A stretch of 64,000 nucleotides of DNA. Origin: Rosellinia necatrix (taxonomy: Eukaryota > Ascomycota > Sordariomycetes > Xylariales > Xylariaceae). The notes under the pieces are model-generated. The model did no database searches. It saw nothing but the letters and a program-made list of their open reading frames with translations, and was not told the origin of the DNA. Position numbers and translations under genes: made by a program. Of this stretch, positions 13,101 to 22,593 are shown piece by piece (the stretch's first letter is position 1; each line of letters opens with the position of its first letter). The stretch covers positions 496,001 through 560,000 of the forward strand of contig JAGYVD010000010.1 in NCBI GenBank assembly GCA_021209875.1, given 5' to 3'.

Positions 13101-13209
13101 CAGGTATTGTGTCCGCTTCCAAGAAGAAGTAAACAATCCAGTACTGCCTCAGTCCGCTCATGGTTCCAACGGGAGTGACTTGCCTTGTTTCGCAACGTGT
13201 CCGGCCACG

Positions 13210-14627
13210 ATGTCGAACAATACCTCTGAGAACAAGCTTGGCGTGTATGTACGATGGCGACCGTTGGACGAATCAGAGACCACGGGGGGTCAGATCGAAC
13301 AAAATAGCACAGCGGCAAGCGATACACGCCCGCCGTTCTCCATCTCCGTGAATCCCCGAGCTCCGGGGAACCCGCGGCCGTGGACGAGCCCGCACGCGTT
13401 CCGAGCCGTCCTCGGCCCGGGGGACGACAACGCGCACGCCTACGAGAGCATAGTGGCCCCGGCGATCCCGCAGATCCTGCGGGGCAAGAGCTGCAACTTC
13501 TTCGCCTACGGGCACTCGGGGAGCGGCAAGACGCACACCATCATCGGCTACGACTACGAGGAAGGGAGCGGCAAGCTGGGGCTGTGCCTGGCAGCCGGCC
13601 AGCGGCTCTTCGAGGCCCTTGATTCCCTGAACGGTAGCGGCGGAGACGGGGACGGGGACGGGGACGGAGACGGGGAACGCCGGTTCGGGCTCGGCTTCAG
13701 CCTCTTCGAGCTGCGCAAGAACACGGCGCTGGACCTGCTCAACGGGCGCACGGCGTGCCACGTCCGCGAGGGCCCGGACAGCCGCACGCACATCCGGGGG
13801 CCGACGGAGACGCTCGAGGGCGGCCGGGTCCGCGTGCGCCCCTGACGCAGCGCGCGTGCTGGACGCCCGGCGCGCTGCGGGAGGCGCTGGCGGCGGGGCT
13901 CGGGCTGCGCGCCGCCGGGTCGTCGAGCGTGCACGACCAGAGCTCGCGCACGCACGCCGTGCTGCGGCTCGAGGTCGTCGACCGCCGCCTCGTCGCGGCG
14001 CGCCGGGACCTCGCCGACCGCGAGTCCGAGCTCGTGCCGGCGGGCAAGCGCGCCACCGACGTCTCCATCGAGGAGCAGATGAGGGCCATAGTGAAGGGCC
14101 CGGAGGGCACGTGGGCGCCCAACCCGGACTACCAGGTCGACCAGGCGCGCATCGACGAGGCGGAGGCGGAGAAGGCGCGCTGCGAGGCGCGGGTCGCGGC
14201 CGCCGAAGAGCGCGTGAGCGCCATCCTTTCCTCGTCGTCGTCGTCGGAGGAGGAGGATGAGGACGGGACGGCGGGCTGTCTGGGCGGGAAGATGGTGTTC
14301 GTCGACCTCGCCGGCGCAGAGTACCAGGCCGAGAGGGGCGCCCAGACCCCGCTGATGAAGGCGCAGACGCTCCAGGAGCGCCAGGAGGGCCGGCAGATCA
14401 ACACCGACCTGCTCGCGCTCAAGGAGGTCATCCGCGCGTGGTCGACCGGCCAGGTGAGGATACCGTTCCGCCAGTCGCCGTTGACCATGGTTCTGCGGGA
14501 GCATTTCGTCGGGGCTGGGGATGGCACATCGGCTATGATCGTCACCGTCTCTCCGGCCAAGGGTCAGTATCCGGCCACGCTGAATTCTCTCAAGTATGGA
14601 AGCTTGGTAGGCACTGCGAGCTCGTAG
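13210..14627 (+). pseudogene. motor-only kinesin-like protein, frameshifted
   Basis: A microtubule motor ATPase domain without neck or tail, about 471 residues if read through. The reading frame starts at 13210 (MSNNTSENKLGVYVRWRPLDE). The P-loop GHSGSGKT is near residues 101-108. After residue ~209 the frame hits TGA at 13843. A frame shifted by one base continues with homologous sequence: DQSSRTHAV (switch I), VDLAGAE (switch II, canonical DLAGSE) and IPFRQSPLTMVL. The break sits at a C run (13839-13842); one missing C explains it exactly. No intron fits, as the gap would be under 30 nt. There is a Gly/Asp tandem insert (GDGDGDG) and an acidic Ser/Glu insert before switch II. Coding sequence is GC-rich and intronless. 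It is either a recent pseudogene or an assembly base error. Confidence 0.85.
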
Positions 14628-15889
14628 GAGAGGGGCATGAAAAAGGGGAGGGAGGGGGGAGGGGGAGAACACTCTAGCCGCCGTCGACATAAATTTGATA
14701 CTAAATGGTCTTGCAAGTAAGGGGTTGTCAACGGGCTTAGAAGCGGTCAGCGGATTGGATTCTCTACAATCACACGCTTGGTGTAGCGGGATATGGACGT
14801 CGTTTCCCTCACACATGCGCGATCGTTACGACTCCGGCCTACACGATGAAGTCAGTTTCTTTGTGGTCTCTCGTGGCGAAAACCCCTTCATCCATACCGC
14901 ATCGCTTAAAATGGGCTGTCCCGGAACTTGGTAGCCACACTGATCTATCACCGTATGCTCTCAGCGATATCTACCTATCATCTCCGCAATGCCAGCTAGC
15001 CCTAGTTATCGTCTGAATCGTCAACCAGGTGCTAGCCGCGTCGTTTCTAGCTGTCCGCAATGTCACACTTCGTACCCCCTTCGCTTACGAGAAAAGCTTG
15101 TGAGATGTACTCGTGTTTTCTGGACGATCGACGAGGCACAAGACAGTGTAATTTACTTTCTTTATTCTCATGGATGCTTTTCGCTATGATTGTGTCAAAA
15201 TATACCAAGAATAGTTTCAGCAGAATAGTAATAGAAAGAGAGATGTAGTACATTCACATATGTTACTGTGTTGTGCAAATATACCACCCATCGAGACCTC
15301 ACCGGTTGTAATGTCTTCTAATTATTACCAATTATGTCCCTCTTTCTATCGCTTCTGCCTGGTATTGATTCAATAATCTATGCAAAAGTACGCTCTGAAT
15401 ATTTACACTAGTTAAAATTCGTAAGAGGGCCTCGTTAATTCGCCGAAAGCAAAAGCGTCAAGTAGTCAAAGTCCTAGGAAGCTTACTGATACGTCGCCGA
15501 TCAAATATTTGCTAGATAATCAGATATTGGTGAATGGGTACCCTTCTTTACGTTCCTTGTGTTGGGTGCGCCACCGGATCATTTATGGTAACCAGTGGCT
15601 GATCTGTGGAAGAGCTGTCTCATATTCCCTTTGCTTTTGGGTGTCGTAGCCTATCGCATTTTCCCTTTGGAAAGTGATATCTCCTGCTGTAATACCAGTC
15701 GGCGGTGTTTCATTGTCTATATTCTCGTGAACCCAACAAAGCTGAAAAATAGCAGGAGCCTTCCGTAGAAAAGGCCCTCGAGGCCGCATTCGAGAGAGAG
15801 CCGAGCATGAGTTTTCACCCAAAGCTAAAAACGCGAGCGAATCTACAATAATCCGAAACTTCAGAAGTTAAGTTTTGCAGCACCCAAAG
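14628..15889. other. intergenic, no gene recognised
   Basis: This 1.26 kb between the kinesin and the flavin oxidoreductase contains only short unconvincing frames. No repeat or RNA gene is seen. Confidence 0.6.
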
Positions 15890-17035
15890 ATGAGCACCAT
15901 GGAGTCATCAAGATTATTTCATCCAGTTCAAATCGGCAAGGTGAGGCTCGCTCATCGTGTTGGCATGAGTCCGCTCACACGCCTGCGAGCTTCAAATGAC
16001 CACGTGCCCCTCGATATGGTGGCAGAATACTACGGCCAACGGGCGAGCACTCCCGGTACGTTGGTCATAAGTGAAGGCACCTTCATAGGAAAAGTCGATG
16101 GGGGCGTCCCAAACGTACCCGGCATCTATAACCAGCAACAAATTGATGCCTGGAAAAGGGTCACCGACGCAGTTCATCGTAATGGCAGCCACATCTTCTG
16201 TCAGCTTTGGGTGCTGGGTAGGGCCGCCATCGCAGGGTTTGCCGAGTTGGAGGGTATGACTATATACAGCTCAAGCGCCACATCCCTGGACCCCTCGCAG
16301 GCGCCACCCCGGGCATTGAGCCTGGAGGAGATCCAAGAGAAGATTGAGGGCTATGTCAGCGCAGCAAAGAACGCTATCGATGCAGGCTTCGATGGGGTCG
16401 AGATCCACGGGGCCAACGGATACCTCATCGACCAATTCACCCAGGACTGCTGTAACAAGCGAACAGACCGCTACGGTGGCAGCATCGAGAACCGCTCCCG
16501 GTTTGCGGTGGAGGTAGTGACGGCGGTTAGCAAGACGATCGGGCCAGAGCGTGTGGGAATTCGGCTGAGTCCGTGGAGTACTTATAACGCTATGAAGATG
16601 ACCGATCCCATCCCTCAATTCTCAGACCTCATCACACGGCTCTCAGTTTTGGATCTGGCATACCTCCACCTAATCGAGGCTCGGATAACCGGGGTTGAGG
16701 AAGCAGCAAGTATACCGGATCCGTCCGAGACGCTCGCCTTCGCGTACGACTTATGGAAAGGACCACTGCTCGTTGGCGGCGGTTTCACGCCAGAGGATGC
16801 ACAAAGACTAGTCGACGTCGAGCACCCAGACAGGGACATAGTGGTCATGTTCGGGCGGCGGTTCCTCTCGACACCCGACCTACCGTTCCGGATCCGAAAG
16901 AACATTCCTCTCAGCGAGTATGATCGAGACACATTTTACTTGCCCCAGGAGGCCACCGGATATATAGACTATCCATTCAGCGACGAGTTCCTAGAAGGGG
17001 AGGGGGAAGAAGGAAAACAGCAGCATCATCAGTAG
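15890..17035 (+). CDS. NADH:flavin oxidoreductase, Old Yellow Enzyme family
   Basis: An FMN-dependent ene-reductase that reduces activated C=C bonds using NAD(P)H; the natural substrate is unknown. It is a single exon of 381 residues, starting at the first ATG (15890); a second ATG follows three codons on. The TIM-barrel begins with LFHPVQIGKVRLAHRV and MSPLTRLRA. The flavin/substrate segment QLWVLGRAA is present. The key motif HGANGYLIDQF provides the His and Asn that bind the substrate carbonyl and the Tyr proton donor. It is followed by the family signature DRYGGSIENRSRF, and by GGGFTPEDA and MFGRRFLSTPDLP, which bind the FMN phosphate. The C-terminus ends in a short Glu/Gln/His-rich tail. 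The gene appears intact. Similar enzymes act in secondary metabolism and stress responses, but no linked pathway is seen here. Confidence 0.95.
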   Translation: MSTMESSRLFHPVQIGKVRLAHRVGMSPLTRLRASNDHVPLDMVAEYYGQRASTPGTLVISEGTFIGKVDGGVPNVPGIYNQQQIDAWKRVTDAVHRNGSHIFCQLWVLGRAAIAGFAELEGMTIYSSSATSLDPSQAPPRALSLEEIQEKIEGYVSAAKNAIDAGFDGVEIHGANGYLIDQFTQDCCNKRTDRYGGSIENRSRFAVEVVTAVSKTIGPERVGIRLSPWSTYNAMKMTDPIPQFSDLITRLSVLDLAYLHLIEARITGVEEAASIPDPSETLAFAYDLWKGPLLVGGGFTPEDAQRLVDVEHPDRDIVVMFGRRFLSTPDLPFRIRKNIPLSEYDRDTFYLPQEATGYIDYPFSDEFLEGEGEEGKQQHHQ

Positions 17036-17850
17036 CGGGAGTAGGTAGAACGACGGTACTCGCAGGGACGTGTTTGCACGTACACGTAGAGTGGTCCTGA
17101 TCCGAGAGGTGTCATGGATTTGCGATAAGTGAGTAAGAGGGAGGGGAAAAAGGGGGAAGGTGAAAGACAACAAATAACACAGAAAAAAAAAAAAAAAGGG
17201 GAACGGTGTGTGTTGTTTCACTTCTAGGAAGCCCCTAGTCCTAACGGCCGGCGACGAGGGGTGCCACCTAGGCGCCACCTAGGTGTGGAAAGTTCAGCAA
17301 ACTCACCTCTTCGGAGTTTTACGGGGATCGCAGTGGGGTTGTGCATCGGATGCCAGCACAAGCTGTATTAGGTACACACGTATTCCTATTTCAATAGTAT
17401 CGATGACCCAATTCTCTCGTACCTATACCCTGCTCGGGCGATTTGATGTGTACTGCATACAGCTCCACAGCGGTGCTTTACGTGTGAGGAGGGGCTCTCT
17501 GGTAAACCATGTACAAGATGCACAAGTAGGTAGGTACGCACCAAATGGCGTGAGCAGATAAGCAAATATAGGTACCTACCCAGAAGCACAAAGCAAACGC
17601 CATTTGGAGTGCAGGTAATCAATCAGTTACCACCAATAGATGCATACGGCCACCGAGGTACATAACTACTACCTACTAGCTACCTAGGTAGGTAGATAAG
17701 TGCCTGCCTCTTACTAAGTAGATAGGCACTTACCTACCCACCCTATAATGCAGGCCGCTGAACACCAAATTCTAAACTCCTCCTCATCCTCACACCGAAT
17801 TTTTCTGGACGCTTTTCTTGCCCTGCCAATTCCACAGCAGAGCAGACAAG
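17036..17850. other. intergenic with TACC/GGTA-type repeats
   Basis: The 815-nt spacer upstream of the DUF1776 gene contains a poly-A run, many GGTAGGTA/TACCTACC words and a strong inverted repeat at 17687-17738. No gene is seen. Confidence 0.65.
17687..17738. repeat. inverted repeat with TACCTACC arms
   Basis: The right arm AGGCACTTACCTACC (17724-17738) is the reverse complement of the left arm at 17687-17705, except that the left arm has four extra bases (GATA). The loop is 18 nt. It lies about 110 nt upstream of the DUF1776 start codon, so it may fall in the transcribed leader and fold as a hairpin. Confidence 0.8.
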
Positions 17851-19778
17851 ATGTCCGCAGACGACCAGCAGTTTTGGGATCTGGTAAGTGGTCACACGAA
17901 TGTCCTTCCGTCTGTCGTTTCCCGTTCACGGCTCCCTCTTTTCCCGAGTCCATTTCCCTTGTTCTGCTCCTGTTGACCGATGGTGGCATGTGACAGCTCT
18001 CCTCAGTACCCAACCATGTCCGGCAATACTCGGGTGAGATTGCCGACTACGTCGACAAGGCCGTCGACAAGGCTGCCGTGAACGTTCGGGATGCCCTCGC
18101 CTCGACACCATGGATACCCGACTACGCCCGTCCCGCGACCCCGTCTCCGCCCCCGCTTCCCATGACATCCGTGTCGACCTGGGAGAGGATGCAGGACTGG
18201 GTAATCCGCCACAGGGTAGCCAGCGGCTTGTTCGTCTTTGCCGTGAGCTACGTGACATACCGTGTCGTGAGGCATAGCAGACTAGATCGAAAACCAAGAC
18301 GGGCGAGGCGAGCGAGGAACGGCGGCCGGTTGGAGGTCGTCGTGATCGCTGGCTCACCTTCGCTCCCTGTCACAAAGTCACTCTCCCTAGATCTGGAGAG
18401 AAGGGGCTTCATAGTCTACATCGTATGTAGTACGATTGAGGACGAAATGGTGGTCCAGAGCCTAGGCCGGCCTGACATTCGAGGACTGAGCATCGATATC
18501 ACCGACGTGAGTATACGCCCTCCTCGCCTCCCTTCCGCCACCCTGCTCTCATTCAGGTGGCATAGACAAATGAGCCCACAACTAACAAATGCACTCCCCT
18601 GCGCAGCCATCCAATGCAGGCGTGTCTATTGAGCGTTTCGCTGGCTATCTTCAGACACCACATGCCGCAGTCCCACGCGCGAAACCCAACTACCTAACCT
18701 TGACCTCAGTCATACTGATCCCATCTTTACACTACCAAACCTCGCCCATTGCCACCATCCCCCCTTCTAATTTCGCTAATCTCTTTAACACGCACCTCCT
18801 GCAACCCATACTCACCATTCAAGCCTTCCTCCCACTTCTCACATCACGCCTAGCGCCTCCACCAACCCCGCCCCCGCCTCCGGCCCAAAGTGGTAGCCAC
18901 GGCGACGACGTTGTGGCCAAGACACCCAAAGTCCTTGTCTTCACACCATCCATCATCTCTTCCATCAACCCCCCCTTCCATGCCCCTGAGGCTACTGTGT
19001 GCTCGGCTCTCTCGGCCTTCACCGACGTTCTTACGGCCGAGCTACGGCCCCTCCAAATCCCTGTCACACACCTCCAACTCGGCACTTTTGACTTCACGGG
19101 TTTCGTGCCCGCCCGCGGGCCGCAGAACCCGGGGCCGCTCCCGCCGACCGTGACGACGCAGCAGTGGCCCGAGCCCGCCCGTCTCGCATACGCCCGCAAT
19201 TACGAGTCGCAGTCGTCATCGGCCATCTCGGCCGGTCGCATCCGGGGCCTGCGGGGCAGCTCGCTGCGGGATCTACACCACGCCGTGTTCGACGTGTTGG
19301 ATGGGTCCGAGAAGGCCGCCGTGGTGCGCGTTGGGCTCGGCGCGGATCTATACGGGTTCGTGGGGCGGTGGGTGCCGCGCGGCCTCGTCGCGTGGATGAT
19401 GGGCATCCGCAGGGTCGACAAGCTCAGCACCTGGGAGCGCCGCGCTACTAGCAGCGGTAGCAGCACGAGCAGCGGCAGCAGTACAAGCAGCGAGAAGAGC
19501 GGGAGCGAAGGCGAGGGCGAAGGCGAGGGCGAGGGCGGCGAGTCCCACGAGTATATCGCCGTAGGCCGAGAATACGAAGGCAACCCGAAGTAAGTGATTT
19601 GTCGGAGTTTTTATCTATTGTTACCTACTTGTCTCGGTAATCGATAGGCCCCCTTTAGACTTACCAAACACGGATTTGTGAGCTTCTATATGCTCCCGGA
19701 CTCTCTACTTTTCCGAAAGCAATCCCGGAGAGATGGCCATTACTAACGGGGTATTATAGTGTCTGGAAGGAAGAATAA
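17851..19778 (+). CDS. DUF1776 family protein (SDR-like, membrane-associated)
   Basis: A fungal-specific family (DUF1776) related to short-chain dehydrogenases; its biochemical role is not established. Four exons: 17851-17883, 17997-18506, 18607-19589, 19760-19778, giving 514 residues. Exon 1 encodes only 11 residues (MSADDQQFWDL). The second exon has a hydrophobic segment (SGLFVFAVSYVTYRVV) and a nucleotide-fold-like strand (LEVVVIAGSP). Exon 3 carries the long conserved part (FTPSIISSINPPFHAPEATVC, VTHLQLGTFDF) and ends in a Ser/Gly and Glu/Gly low-complexity tail. The last exon adds only NVWKEE. It is supported by the GTAAGT donor, a perfect TACTAAC branch site at 19741-19747 and the TAG acceptor. 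Without that splice, translation would stop at a TAA inside the donor. The catalytic SDR Tyr/Lys pair is not obvious, so enzymatic activity is uncertain. Confidence 0.86.
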
Positions 19779-20410
19779 TCCCCCCTCTCCCCAAAAATTT
19801 AAAGAAAATTAAATAATGCCATATCATGTCACGACCGGTACACGTATCTAGGGGATAGTTTGAACGTCTTACGAATTGTATATATCAATGTTGTTGTCGG
19901 CGTCAAGGCGTAATACTTTTATTATTAGAGGCAAAAATTCCATTCTCGCCATGGAAGCACACCGTAGGCTTCATGCTGCCTTGGCAAGTATCAAATCAAT
20001 TCAACAAGCATTTTCTCATAATAGCCTATGTTTGATGAATCATCGAAAGCCATCGCATATCGCGTCCAGTGTGATTCGATTATATTTGTACAAGTGATTT
20101 AGGAGATAAATCCCATGGGTATCTCTCACTTCTCCCTATCATCCTTCCTCTTTCTCTCGTAATCTATCATCCCGTATAAAAGGGCACCCCGATCCTAGTA
20201 GGAGGGATCGATCTTACGGAGGTATATCTTGTTATATAGGTCCGGTGAATTCTTTTCACTAGGTCGGTGTTTTCAAGTAGCTTCGCTGACCTGCCGTAAA
20301 GCCCCATGTACCTCCTCCGGGGCACTGAGAAATTGTCATGGTGGGTTATTGTTGGTCGGTCGGTTGGTGGAAGAGATGGCGCGGCGAAGTTCGTGATCCT
20401 ATCACCTGGA
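19779..20410. other. convergent intergenic spacer
   Basis: The spacer between the DUF1776 and CPSF30 3' ends contains no recognisable gene. Sequence is moderately AT-rich. Confidence 0.55.
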
Positions 20411-21441
20411 TCAAGGCAAACGACATATCACCAGCACAGGCACACGCGCAACGCAGGTGCCGTGACGAGGTACTCGAAGCTTGTTGTGTGGACTGCTTAT
20501 GGAGATCGGTTCGGTCGAGGAATCGCTCAATGATGGCCCCTTCCCCCTGAACTTCCGGTCTCCCCTCCCACGCCACCGGCCACCCCTTCCACCGCCGAAG
20601 CGGTCCCCGCCGCGGCCCCCGCCGCCGGCAAACTTATCGTCCCTGTCCCTCCTACCGCCACCACCACCGCCGCCACCACCACCACCACCACCAAAGCCGC
20701 CCATCTCGTCGTCGCCGCCGTCGTCGGGCCTGCCCCGCGGCTCCTCGCGGACGACCTCGCTCTTGGGGACGGGGCGCTCGAGGTTGTCTTCCCAGCGGGC
20801 GTGGGTGCCCTCCCTACAGGCCTTGCCCTCGGGGCAGAAGCCGGCGAGGTAGTAGAGGCACAGCTTGCGGCGGACGTGGCGCTTGCTGCAGTTGGGGCCC
20901 AGGGGGCAGAAGCCGCGGTCGTAGTGCGGGCAGGGGGGGGGAGCTTGCTGAGCGGGTCGATGTGCAGGTACAGGCACTCGTCGCCGTTGGAGCAGTACCC
21001 GTTGCGCACGAAGAAGTTGCACTCGGGCATCTTGCGCAGGTTGTACTCGTGCAGGAACTCGCAGCCCTCGCCCTTCTTGCACAGCGCGCGCAGCCAGTGC
21101 TTGCACACGAGAGAGTTGTACGACGCGTTGTTCCCCCCGCCCGCGCCGGGGTTGCCGCCGCCTCCGCCTCCTCCTCCTCCTCCTCCTGCTCCCCCCCCTT
21201 CCCCCGAGGAAGGCGAGGAGGAGGACGTCGTGGCTGCGTGGCGGTCGGGACACTGCGCGCCGGCCGGGCAGTGGCCGGCTAGATACGGCTTGCAGGCCGG
21301 CCGGTTCGGAGGGTACCCGTGGCCGTAGGTGTTGCGGAGGAAGGGCGAGAAGCTGAAGGTGTAGCTCGGCGCGCGGTGGTCGAGGATCTGCTGGGCGAGG
21401 TCTCGAGCCGCTGGGGGGCCGAGGGCTAGCGTGTCCGCCAT
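20411..21441 (-). CDS. yth1: mRNA cleavage/polyadenylation factor CPSF30 (Yth1), frameshift in G/C run
   Basis: The zinc-finger subunit of the cleavage and polyadenylation factor, which binds the polyadenylation signal in pre-mRNA in the nucleus. Five CCCH fingers are visible: [77 protein letters not shown] and [20 protein letters not shown]. The first three are in the frame starting at ATG 21441. Fingers four and five are in another frame. The switch is at a run of nine G (C on the coding strand) at 20933-20941, where seven (family text KLPPCPHYD) or ten would keep the frame. A Gly/Ser-rich insert separates fingers 1 and 2, and a Gly/Arg-rich tail follows. The stop is at 20411 in the finger-4/5 frame; the other frame stops at 20527. 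As this gene is normally essential, a sequencing or assembly indel is likeliest. Confidence 0.88.
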
Positions 21442-22593
21442 CGTGAGGGGGCGTTGTTTTTCTATTGTTACTGCTCCTCTGCGACACCAATTCTCTCGAT
21501 AAGTAATGGGTACGGTGAGAAGACGGGTTGTTGATGATGTGGGCAGGGGTAGGCAAATGTTGCGATGAACTTTGATGATGGAACAAATTCGATCTCACTG
21601 CTGGAGTTTACCCAGAGTTGACCATTACAGCACAGTTAAGGCCCACTTTATTCTGGGGGTCGGTTCGAGTGTCTGGGTGCTGACCAGAATATGCACAAAA
21701 GGGAGCTAACAACACTTCCACCTGCCGTGAGCAGAAGAGCATCACATGCCAGACAGTAGGTAGTAGATAGGCAATATTTCTAGTTGCGTGCCACTGCAGC
21801 TTTTAATGATCACGGTTATATTTAACTATTCCGATGTTAACGGGATTCCCCCCAATTTTATAATAATACAGGGTTCTTTCACACAAACATCGAACTTATA
21901 TAACCTTTCCTTGCATAACCATAGGAATAGTTTCACGGGCAGATAACGTCTAACTACATTATTACATATAAGATCTAGTGAGTACCTACCAAGGTGTGCA
22001 TCTTCTGCATCAAAGGCATACCCACACAGGTGTATCTGAGCTGATCACTCGGGAGGCAGGCAGGCTAAGGTATGATGATGTAGTTAGTGAGGGGGCCGCT
22101 TTGCGGGGAGAACGGGACGGGACCAACCTCATGCAACCCATCCCGTACCCACCCCTGTCAGTAGTAGTCCAACCTTCCACCTTCCTCCACCCATCCGTGC
22201 CTCACCTCGTCCTGCCATCATTGATGAACCAATTCTCCAATTGCGTATAGTCCTTTGTTTATAAGAAACAACCAGCACCCTAGATCGAGTTGCAGTGATC
22301 AGTAGACGAAGTTGGATCATATACAGCCTGGGTAAGTGTAAGTCTACCTCGAACCATCCACTGCCTAGGTAGCCTGCGGGTTAATATATAAAAGAAAGAT
22401 ATTACTTAAAAATCGCTCGTTGCTTTTCTATGCTCTCCACTCACTGCCTTAGACGCTCTCACTCTTTCCTCGGGAAAGGCACGACCAAGACACGACTAAG
22501 ACACGTCACGCAGGCAACGATGTGCCCGATGCTCCAATAAGAGCCCACAACACGTCTGTAGTCGCAACGAAACCACATTTCCTCGTCGGCGGT
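21442..22593. other. divergent promoter region (CPSF30 / alpha-glucosidase)
   Basis: This 1.15 kb must hold both promoters. A short upstream frame with its ATG at 22520 (six codons, stop by 22540) precedes the favoured GH31 start by about 50 nt and could reduce its translation. No gene is seen. Confidence 0.55.

Larger units (their letters stand above)
8682..13209. other. 4.5-kb gene-poor region
   Basis: No frame in this stretch shows protein-family similarity or a credible splice-linked structure. It contains poly-C/G runs (about 9560-9575, 11616-11627), a GTAT-rich tract near 11762-11789 and two separate 13-bp tandem repeats near 9.9 and 10.1 kb. Base composition is mixed, unlike the AT-rich block at the window start. 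The promoter of the P450 gene lies at the left edge. Confidence 0.5.
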
